Made by a program: the position numbers and the translations under genes
Notes under the pieces: model-generated
What the model saw: only the letters and a program-made list of their open reading frames with translations
Databases searched by the model: none
What the model was told of the DNA's origin: nothing
Part shown: in pieces, positions 9,976 to 22,341 of the stretch
How the letters are laid out: each line of letters opens with the position of its first letter
How positions within the stretch are numbered: the first letter of the stretch is position 1
Origin: Mycobacteroides immunogenum
GTDB lineage: Bacteria; Actinomycetota; Actinomycetes; Mycobacteriales; Mycobacteriaceae
Direction of reading: 5' to 3'
Length of the DNA stretch: 64,000 nucleotides
Assembly (NCBI RefSeq): GCF_001605725.1
Contig: NZ_CP011530.1
Span: 2,914,001 to 2,978,000, forward strand

Positions 9976-10648
9976 CGGTCTCCGACAGCGCTGCCCGCGG
10001 CATCTCTGGGGCCTTCGTTTCTGGATTCCTGTAACCAATCGACATGCCGCAGTACAGGACCCGCTGCGGTGGTGGCGCAATGACTTCTGCGACCGTGCGG
10101 TGATACTCCGCCCACGCGATTTGCGGGCAGCTGTCCAGCCCCTCCGCACGCAGCAACAGCATGATGGTTTGTAGATACATGCCAGCATCACCCCACTGAG
10201 GCGGCGGCATATCGCGGTCGAGATAGCAGAACAGCGCCGTCGAGGCGCCGAAGCAAGCCCAGTTGCCCGCTCGCACAGCAGCCCGGGCGTCCTGGTCGTC
10301 ATGATCGATGCCAAGGGCGCCGTAGCGCCGGTGTCCGAAGTCGTACAGGCGTTCCCGGTAGGGGCTGTCCAGCGGTTGCGGGTACATCGCTACCTCCAGC
10401 GCATCGCCGCGATCCCCGGCGATCACGCGCCGGGCGATCCGCTCCTTGAGCTCCGCGAGACGCGCGCCGCTCAGCACATACACATGCCATGGCTGCAGAT
10501 TCCCTCCGGATGGGGCCCGCGCGGCCGCCGTCAGAACCCTCGTGAGCGTGGCAGGACTCACCGGGCGATCAAGAAACTCCCGGACCGAACGCCGGGAAGC
10601 CACCGCGTCATATACGTCCACGCCACCGATGGTATGGCGGCCCGTCAC
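9962..10648 (-). CDS. Nitroreductase-family FMN oxidoreductase
   Basis: 228-aa protein with the family's N-terminal SRRSVREF and the FMN-binding stretch AAARAPSGGNLQPWHVYV. The central WGDAGMYLQTIMLLLRAEGL segment is also typical. It probably reduces nitro, quinone or similar compounds with NAD(P)H; the substrate is unknown. The longest start is GTG 10648, with GTG 10621 (VDVYDAVASRRS) as an alternative. It is divergent from bcpB with only 23 bp between them. Confidence 0.88.
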   Translation of the reverse strand: MTGRHTIGGVDVYDAVASRRSVREFLDRPVSPATLTRVLTAAARAPSGGNLQPWHVYVLSGARLAELKERIARRVIAGDRGDALEVAMYPQPLDSPYRERLYDFGHRRYGALGIDHDDQDARAAVRAGNWACFGASTALFCYLDRDMPPPQWGDAGMYLQTIMLLLRAEGLDSCPQIAWAEYHRTVAEVIAPPPQRVLYCGMSIGYRNPETKAPEMPRAALSETVTFL

Positions 10649-10671
10649 CGGGCACGGGTAGCGTGCGGTTC

Positions 10672-11130
10672 ATGAAACCTGGTGATCGCGTCGCGGACTT
10701 CGAGCTTCCGGATCAGACCGGAACTTCCCGCAGCCTGTCCGCCCTGCTGGCCGACGGACCTGTCGTGCTGTTCTTCTATCCGGCCGCCAATACTCCCGGC
10801 TGCACCGCCGAGGCCTGCCATTTCCGTGATTTGGCAAGCGAATTCAAGGAAGTTGGGGCTTCCCGGGTGGGTATCAGTGTCGATTCCGTGGAGAAGCAGG
10901 CCGATTTCGCCGACAAGCGCAAGTTCGATTACCCGCTGCTCTCGGACACCGGCGGCAAGATCTCCTCAGCCTTCGGCGTCAAGCGCGGGCTGCTGGGCAA
11001 GCTCGCGCCGGTCAAACGGACCACGTTCATCATCGACACGGACAAGACGATTCTGGAAGTCTTTGCCAGCGAGCTCAATATGAACGCACACGCGGACAAG
11101 GCTCTGGAGTTCCTGCGCGCCCGCAAGTAG
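10672..11130 (+). CDS. bcpB: Thioredoxin-dependent peroxiredoxin (BCP type)
   Basis: 152-aa peroxiredoxin that reduces hydroperoxides. The peroxidatic cysteine is Cys44 in NTPGCTAEAC, with Cys49 as the likely resolving residue as in BCP/PrxQ proteins. It closely resembles Rv1608c. A TAGCGT -10 (10659-10664) lies 7 nt before ATG 10672, indicating a leaderless mRNA; the ATG/TTG-type codon 3 residues upstream is not needed. Its TAG stop abuts the convergent hisI TAA with no base between. Confidence 0.92.
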   Translation: MKPGDRVADFELPDQTGTSRSLSALLADGPVVLFFYPAANTPGCTAEACHFRDLASEFKEVGASRVGISVDSVEKQADFADKRKFDYPLLSDTGGKISSAFGVKRGLLGKLAPVKRTTFIIDTDKTILEVFASELNMNAHADKALEFLRARK

Positions 11131-11481
11131 TTAGGGCGCCTCGCCCAAGAGTTCGCCGGCGTCAAAGCAACTGTGCGCGCCGGTGTGGCACGCGGGTCCG
11201 GACTGATCCACTTCCAGGACCAGCGTGTCGCCATCGCAATCCAGCCGCACCGAACGCACGTACTGAGTGTGCCCCGACGTCTCACCCTTGACCCACAGGC
11301 GCTGGCGGGACCGCGAGAAATAGGTGCCCTTCCGCGTGGACAGCGTCAGCGCCAGGGCCTCATCATTCATCCAGGCCACCATGAGGACGGTGCCCGTGCC
11401 GTGTTCCTGCACCACCGCGGTCACCAGACCAGCGCCATCGCGCTTCAGACGGGCGGCGATATCTGGGGCCAGTTCGCTCAT
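11131..11481 (-). CDS. hisI: Phosphoribosyl-AMP cyclohydrolase
   Basis: 116-aa enzyme that opens the adenine ring of PR-AMP, the third step of histidine synthesis. The metal-site residues are present in DCDGDT and the C-terminal [10 protein letters not shown] motif, and the GETSGHTQ substrate loop is intact. ATG 11481 overlaps the hisF stop (ATGA). The PR-ATP pyrophosphatase (hisE) is not fused and, as usual in mycobacteria, is not in this operon. Last gene of the his operon. Confidence 0.96.
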   Translation of the reverse strand: MSELAPDIAARLKRDGAGLVTAVVQEHGTGTVLMVAWMNDEALALTLSTRKGTYFSRSRQRLWVKGETSGHTQYVRSVRLDCDGDTLVLEVDQSGPACHTGAHSCFDAGELLGEAP

Positions 11482-12251
11482 CGCACCGTGATCCCTTCTG
11501 CTGCCATCGCGGCCTTCACCTCGCCGATGGTCAGCTCGCGGAAGTGAAAGACACTTGCTGCCAACACCGCATCGGCACCGGCCTGCACCGCGGGCGCGAA
11601 GTCGCCGATGGCACCCGCTCCACCGCTGGCGATCACCGGGACGTCGACCGCGGCGCGCGCCGCAGCGATCATCTCCAGGTCGAATCCCGCCTTGGTGCCG
11701 TCGGCGTCCATGGAATTGAGCAGGATCTCGCCTACCCCTAATTCTGCTCCACGACTTGTCCATTCGATCGCGTCGATACCGGTGCCCCGGCGTCCGCCAT
11801 GAGTGGTCACCTCCCAACCGGACGAGGTGGGCACATCGCCATCACGGACGCGTCGGGCGTCGACACTCAGCACGATGCACTGCGATCCGAACCGCTGCGC
11901 CAACTCGGCCAGCAGTTCCGGGCGTGCGATGGCCGCGGTGTTCACACCTACTTTGTCCGCACCGGCCCGCAACAACACATTGACGTCATCGACCGATCGC
12001 ACGCCGCCACCCACCGTCAGCGGTATGAACACCTGCTCGGCGGTACGCCGGACCACGTCCAACATTGTGGCGCGCCCGGACGACGACGCGGTGACGTCCA
12101 GGAAGGTCAGCTCGTCCACGCCCTCGGCGTCGTACGCGGCCGCCAACTCGACCGGGTCGCCCGCATCCCGGAGGTTTTCGAAATTCACGCCCTTGACCAC
12201 CCGGCCGTCGTCGACGTCCAGACAGGCGATGACACGGGTAGCGACACTCAT
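11478..12251 (-). CDS. hisF: Imidazole glycerol phosphate synthase, cyclase subunit
   Basis: 257-aa TIM barrel that uses ammonia from HisH to make imidazole glycerol phosphate and AICAR. The N-terminal [17 protein letters not shown] motif with its catalytic Asp is complete, and half-barrel phosphate loops such as TVGGGVRS are visible. ATG 12251 overlaps the impA stop by 4 bp. Confidence 0.97.
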   Translation of the reverse strand: MSVATRVIACLDVDDGRVVKGVNFENLRDAGDPVELAAAYDAEGVDELTFLDVTASSSGRATMLDVVRRTAEQVFIPLTVGGGVRSVDDVNVLLRAGADKVGVNTAAIARPELLAELAQRFGSQCIVLSVDARRVRDGDVPTSSGWEVTTHGGRRGTGIDAIEWTSRGAELGVGEILLNSMDADGTKAGFDLEMIAAARAAVDVPVIASGGAGAIGDFAPAVQAGADAVLAASVFHFRELTIGEVKAAMAAEGITVR

Positions 12252-13063
12252 CGGTAGTCCTCCGGATCTCCGACTTCAGCAAGCACTTCGAGAATCTGCT
12301 CATGCACGCCGGGCGCAGCGACCAGCACAGAGGGAGAGTCCGGCGTCCAGGAGGCCCCGCTCAGATCGGTCGCATGACCCCCGGCGGCCTGCACCAAGGC
12401 GATCCCGGCGGCGTGATCCCACACATGCGCGCCGAAGCTCACGGCCCCACCGAGTATCCCGCCTGCGGTGAACGCCAGATCGATACCGGTGCTGCCATGC
12501 ATCCGTAGGCGCGAGGTGATCCGGCTCAGCTTCTCCAGCACAGCGAGGCGGTAACGGCCGGGGACCCTGCCCTTCCAATCAACGTTGAAAGTGCCCAGGC
12601 CTACCGCCACGTCCGAGAGATCGGCCGGTGGCAGTGGCGGCATAGCGACACCGTTGCGGAACAAAGGGCCACCCGTGACAGCGGTGTACTTCTCCCCCAT
12701 GAACGGCAACCAGGTCAGGCCGGCCACCGGCTCCCCGTCGCGCATCAACCCCAGCAGGATCGCGGCCATCGGCGAACCCGCGGCGTAGTTGACGGTGCCA
12801 TCGATCGGGTCGACCACCCAGACGAGGCCGGAATCTACTGCCGGGCCGCCGAATTCCTCACCGTGCACTCCGATGCCGGTGCGCTCGGTAAGCGCCTGCA
12901 CCACCATGCGCTCGATGGCGAGGTCCTCTTCGGTGGCAAAGTCCTTCCCCCCCTTGAAAACCACGCCATCGGCCCCGTGTCCGGCCACGAAACGCTCGGC
13001 CGCCGTATCCAGAATCACGGCCGCCTCGCGTACCAGCGTTTCCAGTTCAGCGGTGGTAGTCAC
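12248..13063 (-). CDS. impA: Inositol-monophosphatase-family phosphatase in the his operon
   Basis: 271-aa Mg-dependent phosphatase with [19 protein letters not shown] and WDHAAG metal-site motifs. It is the ImpA gene found between hisA and hisF in mycobacteria (Rv1604). Its place in the operon raises the possibility that it acts as a histidinol-phosphate phosphatase, a step otherwise missing from this operon. IMP-type HisN enzymes are known in actinobacteria, but inositol phosphate is an equally reasonable substrate. GTG 13063 starts 1 bp after the hisA stop. Confidence 0.9.
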   Translation of the reverse strand: MTTTAELETLVREAAVILDTAAERFVAGHGADGVVFKGGKDFATEEDLAIERMVVQALTERTGIGVHGEEFGGPAVDSGLVWVVDPIDGTVNYAAGSPMAAILLGLMRDGEPVAGLTWLPFMGEKYTAVTGGPLFRNGVAMPPLPPADLSDVAVGLGTFNVDWKGRVPGRYRLAVLEKLSRITSRLRMHGSTGIDLAFTAGGILGGAVSFGAHVWDHAAGIALVQAAGGHATDLSGASWTPDSPSVLVAAPGVHEQILEVLAEVGDPEDYR

Positions 13064-13064
13064 G

Positions 13065-13796
13065 TCAGGAAACGGCTGCTATTGCGTCGGGCAGAGTGAA
13101 CCGACCCGCATAGAGGGCCTTTCCGACAATCGCGCCTTCGACGCCGGCTCCGGTCAGCTCGGCAATGGCGCGCAGATCGTCCAGGCTCGATACCCCGCCC
13201 GAAGCGATCACGGGAGCGTTGGCCACCCCAGCGACCTGCGCCAGCAGTTCCAGGTTCGGCCCTGTAAGGGTGCCGTCCTTGGTCACATCGGTGACCACGT
13301 AACGTGAACACCCTTGGGCACGCAGACGTTCGAGCACCTCCCAGAGGTCACCCCCGTCACTGACCCAGCCACGGCCGCGTAAACGGTGTGCGCCGTCAAC
13401 AATTTCGACATCCAGCCCCACTGCCACGCGCTCGCCGTGCCGGGCGATCGCCGAAGCGCACCACTCGGGGTCCTCGAGCGCGGCCGTACCCAGATTCACC
13501 CGGGCGCAACCGGTGGCCAGCGCGGCGGTCAACGACTCGTCGTCGCGGATGCCGCCGGAGAGTTCCACCTTGACGTCGAGTTCGCCGACAACCTGGGCGA
13601 GCAACTCGCGGTTGGAGCCACGCCCAAACGCCGCATCCAGGTCCACCAGATGTACCCACTCGGCGCCGTCGTTCTGCCACGCCAGCGCCGCGTCCCGCGG
13701 TGAGCCGTAGGTGGTTTCGCTGCCCGCCTTGCCTTGCACGAGGCGTACGGCCTGACCGTCGGCCACATCAACGGCCGGTAATAGAACGAGACTCAA
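13065..13796 (-). CDS. priA: PriA, bifunctional HisA/TrpF isomerase
   Basis: 243-aa TIM-barrel isomerase acting on ProFAR for histidine and, in actinobacteria, on phosphoribosyl anthranilate for tryptophan. The N-terminal [15 protein letters not shown] and the catalytic Asp segment [15 protein letters not shown] match PriA. No trpF lies in the trp operon of this window, which fits dual function. I place the start at TTG 13796, which forms a TTGA overlap with the hisH stop and aligns with known PriA N-termini. The upstream TTG at 13814 would lie wholly inside hisH. Confidence 0.93.
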   Translation of the reverse strand: MSLVLLPAVDVADGQAVRLVQGKAGSETTYGSPRDAALAWQNDGAEWVHLVDLDAAFGRGSNRELLAQVVGELDVKVELSGGIRDDESLTAALATGCARVNLGTAALEDPEWCASAIARHGERVAVGLDVEIVDGAHRLRGRGWVSDGGDLWEVLERLRAQGCSRYVVTDVTKDGTLTGPNLELLAQVAGVANAPVIASGGVSSLDDLRAIAELTGAGVEGAIVGKALYAGRFTLPDAIAAVS

Positions 13797-14439
13797 GAGA
13801 TTCCCTTCACCCAATTGCTCAACAACACGGCCCCCGCATCACCACTCTTTTCCGGATGGAATTGCGTGGCCGCAAGTGGCCCATTCTCCACCGCCGCGAC
13901 AAACGGCACGTGATGGGTCGCCCAGGTCACCAGCGGCCGCGCGATGGGCGACTCTGCCGGGGTTTCCAGCTCCCATTTCTGCACCGCGTAGGAGTGCACA
14001 AAATAGAAACGCGTATCGGAGTCCAGCCCGGCGAACAGTGCGGAACCCGCTGCCGCGTCCACGGTGTTCCACCCCATGTGCGGAATCACCGGCGCGTCAA
14101 GGCGACTGACCACGCCCGGCCACTGGCCGCAGCCCTGTGTGTCGACGCCGAACTCGATGCCGTGGCTGAACAAGATCTGCATTCCCACACAGATCCCCAG
14201 CACCGGGCGCCCGCCGGATAGCCGGATGTCGATGATGCGTTCACCATCGATGCCGCGCAAGCCCTCCATGCACGCTGCGAAAGCGCCCACACCGGGCACC
14301 ACCAGTCCGTCGGCGTTGAGCGCGACGTTGGCGTCGGCAGTCACCGTGACATCGGCGCCCACCCTTTCCAGGGCGCGCTGCGCGGACCTGAGGTTGCCCG
14401 AGCCGTAATCGAGGACAACGACTTTCGGTCCAGCACCGG

Positions 14440-14443
<4 letters not shown>
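13793..14443 (-). CDS. hisH: Imidazole glycerol phosphate synthase, glutaminase subunit
   Basis: 216-aa class I glutamine amidotransferase that supplies ammonia to HisF. The nucleophile is in GICVGMQ, and the His-Glu pair of the triad is in [10 protein letters not shown] 14443 overlaps the hisB stop as GTGA. Confidence 0.96.
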
Positions 14444-17536
<3,093 letters not shown>

Positions 17537-17649
17537 TGTCCCAGAGCTGCTCAATAGCATTTACCACGCAGTCACCGGTTGTGTGTGACGCATGTCTAAC
17601 TAGACTCTTGCGCACGACTCCCGTACCGACACAAACGATCGGAATATCG

Positions 17650-18054
17650 ATGTCAGCAAATAACCAGCCCGGCGTTCCCATGCTCCTGCCCGAGTGGCTT
17701 GAACGAGCTCAGATCAAGTACATAAACCCGCTGGTGGCCCCCATCGCGCGTTTTCTGCCTTCGTTCGCCACCGTCACGCACTTCGGGCGCACCTCTGGCG
17801 TCAAGTACGAGACCACAGTGAATGCCTTCCGCAAAGGCAACGCCATCTCCATCGGTCTCATCCACGGCAAGACCAACTGGACCAAGAACGTGATCGCCGC
17901 GGGCGGAGCCGACATCCGGCTGTTCGGCGGGAAGCAGATTCACGTGGTCAACCCGCGCATCGTCGAGCAAGGCCAGGGTGATCCCGCGCTGACCCGGTCT
18001 ACGCGCCAGGTGAACAAGCGGGCGGGTGTCTTCGTCGCGGATATCGCGGAGTAA
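17650..18054 (+). CDS. Deazaflavin (F420)-dependent nitroreductase-family protein
   Basis: 134-aa protein of the mycobacterial DUF385/F420-dependent quinone reductase type: the blocks THFGRTSGVKYET, GKTNWTKNVIAAG and IRLFGGKQIHVVNP mark the split-barrel fold that binds F420. A possible role is reduction of quinones or lipid oxidation products; the substrate is unknown. ATG 17650 is chosen because the residues before it do not resemble the family. A TAGACT -10 lies at 17601-17606. It is divergent from hisD; a weak GTCAC-N9-GTGAC dyad sits between (17571-17589). Confidence 0.82.
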   Translation: MSANNQPGVPMLLPEWLERAQIKYINPLVAPIARFLPSFATVTHFGRTSGVKYETTVNAFRKGNAISIGLIHGKTNWTKNVIAAGGADIRLFGGKQIHVVNPRIVEQGQGDPALTRSTRQVNKRAGVFVADIAE

Positions 18055-18075
18055 TCCGGGCGCCGAGGTGGCGCG

Positions 18076-18942
18076 TTACATGTCCAAACCGATGTCGAGC
18101 ACCCGGGCGGAGTGGGTCAACGCCCCGACCGCCAGGTAATCGACACCGGTCTTGGCGTACGCGGCCGCAGTCTCCAGCGACAGTCCCCCAGAGGACTCGA
18201 GCTTGAGCCGCGGCGCCTGAGCGTCCCGGCGCTGCACCGCGACCTGGGTCTGCCAGACCGGGAAATTGTCCAGCAGTACCAGCTCTGCGCCCTCGGCCAT
18301 GACTTCGTCGAGCTGTTCCAGCGAGTCGACCTCGACCTCGCATTCGATGTCCGGCGCCACCGCACGAACCGCGCGTAGTGCGGCCACCACCGAGCCCGCG
18401 GCCACTACGTGATTGTCCTTGATCAGGGCCGCGTCGCCGAGGCCGAGCCGATGATTGACCCCGCCGCCGGCGCGCACCGCGTACTTCTGCAGGAGCCGCA
18501 GCCCCGGAAGGGTTTTGCGGGTGTCACGAATCCGGGCGCTGGTGCCATCGACGGCGTCTACCCAGGCGGCAGTGGTGGTGGCGATGCCGGAGAGATGGCA
18601 CACCAGGTTGAGCATGGTGCGCTCGGCAGTCAGCAGGTCACGGGTGGGAGCGGTGACCGTGAGTAGGGATGTGCCGGTGCCGACTCGGGCACCGTCGGTC
18701 AGGCGACTTTCCACCCGGTAATTACCTGCCCCCACAACCTGGTCGAGCACGATGAGGGCAATGTCGACCCCGGCGATCACTCCCCCGGACCGCGTCACCA
18801 TCGATGCGGTGCATTCGGCATCCGCCGGCACGGTCGCCTGACTGGTGATGTCCGGCCCGTACCGTAAGTCCTCGGCAAGGGCGCGCTCCACCACCGAACG
18901 TGCCTCGGCGAGTTCGGTTTCCGTCAATGTCCCGGTCAGCAT
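18076..18942 (-). CDS. nadC: Nicotinate-nucleotide pyrophosphorylase (QAPRTase)
   Basis: 288-aa enzyme that turns quinolinate and PRPP into nicotinate mononucleotide. Family segments DLRYGPDITS, IRDTRKTLPGLR, GGGVNHRLGLGDA and LLDNFPV are intact. ATG 18942 overlaps nadB by 7 bp and agrees with relatives; a longer reading from 19050 runs through nadB coding sequence. Last gene of nadABC. Confidence 0.95.
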   Translation of the reverse strand: MLTGTLTETELAEARSVVERALAEDLRYGPDITSQATVPADAECTASMVTRSGGVIAGVDIALIVLDQVVGAGNYRVESRLTDGARVGTGTSLLTVTAPTRDLLTAERTMLNLVCHLSGIATTTAAWVDAVDGTSARIRDTRKTLPGLRLLQKYAVRAGGGVNHRLGLGDAALIKDNHVVAAGSVVAALRAVRAVAPDIECEVEVDSLEQLDEVMAEGAELVLLDNFPVWQTQVAVQRRDAQAPRLKLESSGGLSLETAAAYAKTGVDYLAVGALTHSARVLDIGLDM

Positions 18943-20507
18943 GGCACCCCAGACGCTAGCGCAACGTCGCATCCCTCGGCGTCGCGGCGCACCGGAATGG
19001 TGGCGGCAAACCGGGGATCTGTCTCCGGCCAGTCCGAGCGAGCGTGGCATCCACGCGATTCCGTGCGCGCGGTCGCGGCCGCGACCACCGCCTGCGCCGT
19101 CAAGGTCAGTGCGGCATCCTCCACCTCATGAGGTGTCATGCGGTTGGCGGCGGCCGGCGATGCGGTCGCCGAACGCAATTCGGCAGCCAACATGCCGAGC
19201 CCATCGGCATCCCGCGATACCGACGCCCATCGCGTCATCGCCGACTGAAGCCGCCGCCGGTCCAGGCGTGGTGCCGCGCCCTCGGGCTCTCCGGCAACAA
19301 CCGACCGGCCGTGTATCTGCGCGGCAGCCTCGCCCGCACGCCTACCCACCACAAGACCCTCTAACAAACTGTTGGAGGCCAACCGGTTCGCACCGTGCAT
19401 GCCGGTACGTGCGACTTCACCCGCCGCGAACAGGCCCGTCAACGCCGTCTGCCCGTTGGTATCCGTGGCGACACCGCCGCAGCTGTAATGCGCACCGGGC
19501 ACTACCGGTATCAGCTGCACCGACGGATCAACACCCGCCGTGGCACATGCCGCGGTGATGGTGGGAAAACGGCCCGCGAAGTCGGCGATGCCCCGAGCGT
19601 CAAGGTAGACGCATTCATCTCCGGTCTCGCGCAGACGCCGGGCGATTGCCCCGGCCACCACATCGCGCGGTGCCAGATCTCCCAACGGATGTACCCCGGC
19701 GGTCACCGAATCACCGTGCTTGTCAACCAAAACGGCGCCCTCTCCACGCACCGCCTCACTGATGAGTGGCCGGCACCCACTGGCGTGCGGGGTATGCAAC
19801 ATGGTCGGATGGAACTGGATGAACTCGATGTCGGCCACCGCCACACCCGCCCGCAAGGCCAGCGCAACGCCGTCTCCGGTCGAACCGTCGGGATTGGTGG
19901 TGGCCGAGTACAGATGTCCCAGACCCCCGGTGGCAAGCACTACGGCGCCGGTATGAATCACACCGAGCCCATCGCCATTTGCGACTAGGACACCGCCCAC
20001 CCCATCGGGTCCGACGAGGATGTCGTGCACCACATGGCTGCGCCGCACATCCAAGGTCGCCGCGGCACGATCGAGTGCCCGCTGCACCTCGGCGCCCGTC
20101 GCATCGCCACCGGCATGAATGATTCGCCGCGCGCTGTGCCCACCCTCACGCGTCAACGCCCATTTGCCAGAACGGGTCTCATCAAACCGTGCGCCGTCTG
20201 CCACCAGATCGCGCACGGCCCGATAGCCGTCCGTGACGATCGACAGCACCGCGTCCGCATCGCACAGACCCGCTCCCGCGGCCAACGTGTCCCGCACATG
20301 CGCCTCGACGGAATCTTCCGAGTCCGGCAGTACCACCGCGATGCCACCCTGCGCGAAATGAGTCGCAGTCGCACCGATTTTGCTGAGCACCAGCACTTTT
20401 CGGCCACGCCGATGGGCCGCCAACGCGGCCGCCAGTCCGGCTACACCCGCACCGACGACAACCACATCCGCATCAGCGCTCCAGGTGGTCCCCGCCGGTG
20501 GCGTCAT
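18936..20507 (-). CDS. nadB: L-aspartate oxidase
   Basis: 523-aa FAD enzyme oxidising aspartate to iminoaspartate. The FAD-binding [16 protein letters not shown] at the N-terminus, the [12 protein letters not shown] segment and the [13 protein letters not shown] region are typical, and the length is normal. ATG 20507 overlaps the nadA stop as ATGA. A reading extended to 20657 would overlap nadA and starts with Arg-rich residues foreign to the family. Confidence 0.96.
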   Translation of the reverse strand: MTPPAGTTWSADADVVVVGAGVAGLAAALAAHRRGRKVLVLSKIGATATHFAQGGIAVVLPDSEDSVEAHVRDTLAAGAGLCDADAVLSIVTDGYRAVRDLVADGARFDETRSGKWALTREGGHSARRIIHAGGDATGAEVQRALDRAAATLDVRRSHVVHDILVGPDGVGGVLVANGDGLGVIHTGAVVLATGGLGHLYSATTNPDGSTGDGVALALRAGVAVADIEFIQFHPTMLHTPHASGCRPLISEAVRGEGAVLVDKHGDSVTAGVHPLGDLAPRDVVAGAIARRLRETGDECVYLDARGIADFAGRFPTITAACATAGVDPSVQLIPVVPGAHYSCGGVATDTNGQTALTGLFAAGEVARTGMHGANRLASNSLLEGLVVGRRAGEAAAQIHGRSVVAGEPEGAAPRLDRRRLQSAMTRWASVSRDADGLGMLAAELRSATASPAAANRMTPHEVEDAALTLTAQAVVAAATARTESRGCHARSDWPETDPRFAATIPVRRDAEGCDVALASGVPC

Positions 20508-21532
20508 TCTCCGCCGCCGGGTTGCCCGATCTCGATCATCCGTTGCACGCTGCGCCGGGCCCGTCGTGCGGTCTCGGGATCCACGTGAACCTCGTCGCGC
20601 CCCTCGACGAGGCACCGCAACATCGCCGCCGGGGTGATCATCTTCATGTACGTGCACGAGGCCCTGTCGTTCACCGCCAGGAAATTCACGTCGGGCGCCG
20701 CCTTGCGCAACTGGTGCAGCATGCCCACCTCGGTGGCCACCAGCACCTCGCGCGCCCGGGTTTCGCGAGCGGCGTCAAGCATGCCCCCCGTGGAGAGGAT
20801 CTTCACCCGGTCGTCAGGTACGGCCCCCTCGCCCGCGAGGTAGAGGGCCGATGTCGCGCAACCACATTCGGGGTGTACGAACAGTTCGGCGTCGGGGTGC
20901 GAACGCGCCTGGCCGGCGAGCTCGTCACCGTTGATTCCGGCGTGCACATGGCACTCTCCCGCCCAGATCTGCAAATTCTCCCGCCCGGTCACCCGCTTCA
21001 CGTGTGCACCGAGGAACTGATCCGGGCAGAACAGCACTTCGCGGTCGGGATCGATCGACGCGACCACATCCACGGCGTTGGACGACGTGCAGCAGATGTC
21101 GGTGAGCGCCTTCACGGCCGCCGTGGTGTTGACGTAAGACACGACGACCGCGTCGGGGAACTCGGCCTTCCAGTCCCGGAGCTCGTCGGCGGTGATGGAG
21201 TCGGCCAGCGAGCATCCGGCGCGCTGGTCCGGGATGAGCACAGTCTTCTCGGGGCTGAGGATCTTCGCCGTTTCCGCCATGAAGTGCACGCCGCAGAACA
21301 CGATGGTGTCTTCAGGTGCTTCGGCGGCGATGCGGGACAGCGCCAGAGAATCGCCGACGTGGTCGGCCACGTCCTGAATCGCCGGAAGCTGGTAGTTATG
21401 CGCGAGCAGTGTGGCGCCGCGCTGCTTGGCTAGCTGGCGCACCTGTTCAGCCCAGCGAGCATCGCCCTCCACTCCGGTGTATCCACCGGGCCCATCGATC
21501 ACACCGTCAAGTACTACGTCAGCTGCGGTCAT
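20504..21532 (-). CDS. nadA: Quinolinate synthase
   Basis: 342-aa 4Fe-4S enzyme that condenses iminoaspartate with DHAP. The conserved cysteines fall in [22 protein letters not shown] and [14 protein letters not shown] 21532 follows a strong GAGGAGG. It is first in nadA-B-C and divergent from the NrtR-type regulator gene, with a perfect palindrome between them. Confidence 0.96.
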   Translation of the reverse strand: MTAADVVLDGVIDGPGGYTGVEGDARWAEQVRQLAKQRGATLLAHNYQLPAIQDVADHVGDSLALSRIAAEAPEDTIVFCGVHFMAETAKILSPEKTVLIPDQRAGCSLADSITADELRDWKAEFPDAVVVSYVNTTAAVKALTDICCTSSNAVDVVASIDPDREVLFCPDQFLGAHVKRVTGRENLQIWAGECHVHAGINGDELAGQARSHPDAELFVHPECGCATSALYLAGEGAVPDDRVKILSTGGMLDAARETRAREVLVATEVGMLHQLRKAAPDVNFLAVNDRASCTYMKMITPAAMLRCLVEGRDEVHVDPETARRARRSVQRMIEIGQPGGGE

Positions 21533-21578
21533 GGCCGCCTCCTCGCGCCTCGGGTCTCGATCTCTTGCCGGACTAGGC

Positions 21579-21607
21579 TTGGATGACCGAGGTTTTCGAC
21601 TTATGAT
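21579..21607 (+). promoter_or_regulatory. Probable leaderless promoter of nrtR
   Basis: TTGGAT (21579-21584) and TATGAT (21602-21607) are separated by 17 bp, and the TATGAT ends 7 nt before ATG 21615. This predicts a leaderless transcript starting at the ATG. The -10 lies inside the palindrome at 21592-21614. Confidence 0.55.
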
Positions 21608-21614
21608 CGAAAAC
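21592..21614. promoter_or_regulatory. Palindromic operator candidate between nadA and nrtR
   Basis: GTTTTCGA (21592-21599) and TCGAAAAC (21607-21614) form perfect 8-bp arms around 7 nt. The site covers the nrtR -10 and lies 60 bp upstream of the nadA start. It is the only such dyad in the 82-bp divergent region, so it is the likely NrtR/NadR binding site controlling both directions. Confidence 0.7.
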
Positions 21615-22310
21615 ATGGTCCATACTAGCACCGAACATGAAGTGTTAGCCGTGGTGTTCCAAGTACGTCACTTTGGCGACAGTCAGGCCCCCGAGCTCGC
21701 GGTGCTGCTGTGGCAGCGCGCGCTCGAACCACATCGTGGCGCATGGGCCCTTCCCGGTGGTCGGGTGCGCACCGATGAAGATCTGCCGTCCTCCATCCGC
21801 CGCCAACTCGCCGAGAAGGTGGACGTTCGTGAGCTGGCACACCTCGAACAGCTGGCGGTGTTTTCTGAACCGAACCGCGTACCCGGTCCCCGCACCATCG
21901 CATCGACGTTTCTTGGGCTGGTCCCCTTCCCTGCCACCCCCGAACTTCCCGCCGACACCCAGTGGCACCGCGTGAGCGATCTGCCCGCGATGGCGTTCGA
22001 CCATCAGGTGATGGTCGTGCACGCGCACACCCGCCTGGCCGCCAAGATGTCCTATACGAATATCGGATTTGCCTTGGCGCCACAGGAATTCACGCTTTCA
22101 ACGCTGCGCGATATTTACTGCGCCACGCTCGGATACCCCGTCGACGCCACCAATCTGCAGCGGGTGCTGGTTCGGCGCGGCGTGCTGACCCCCACAGGAA
22201 CCACCGCGCGATCGGGCCGCAGCGGCGGCCGCCCTGCCGCCCTGTATCGATACACCGATGACAGGTACCGCGTCACTGATGAATTTGCCGCGCTGCGCCC
22301 TCCCAGCTGA
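21615..22310 (+). CDS. nrtR: NrtR/NadR-type Nudix-related NAD regulator
   Basis: 231-aa protein with an N-terminal Nudix-like domain (about residues 5-130; [14 protein letters not shown] resembles a degenerate Nudix box, lacking the REEL-type catalytic glutamates) and a C-terminal winged helix (about 150-225). This is the architecture of NrtR repressors, which sense ADP-ribose or related NAD metabolites; a homologue represses nadABC in M. smegmatis. I choose ATG 21615 because it follows a leaderless promoter; ATG 21603 lies within the -10 and operator. Confidence 0.85.
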   Translation: MVHTSTEHEVLAVVFQVRHFGDSQAPELAVLLWQRALEPHRGAWALPGGRVRTDEDLPSSIRRQLAEKVDVRELAHLEQLAVFSEPNRVPGPRTIASTFLGLVPFPATPELPADTQWHRVSDLPAMAFDHQVMVVHAHTRLAAKMSYTNIGFALAPQEFTLSTLRDIYCATLGYPVDATNLQRVLVRRGVLTPTGTTARSGRSGGRPAALYRYTDDRYRVTDEFAALRPPS

Positions 22311-22341
22311 CTCGACTAGCTTCTTAGAGTCTTCTTAGGGT

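Noticed and set aside
18942..19050. Longer N-terminus for nadC
   Set aside because: The extra residues are Arg-rich, overlap nadB coding sequence and do not resemble the family; ATG 18942 fits relatives. The same reasoning removed long extensions of nadB, bioD, rarD, rluD and ileS.
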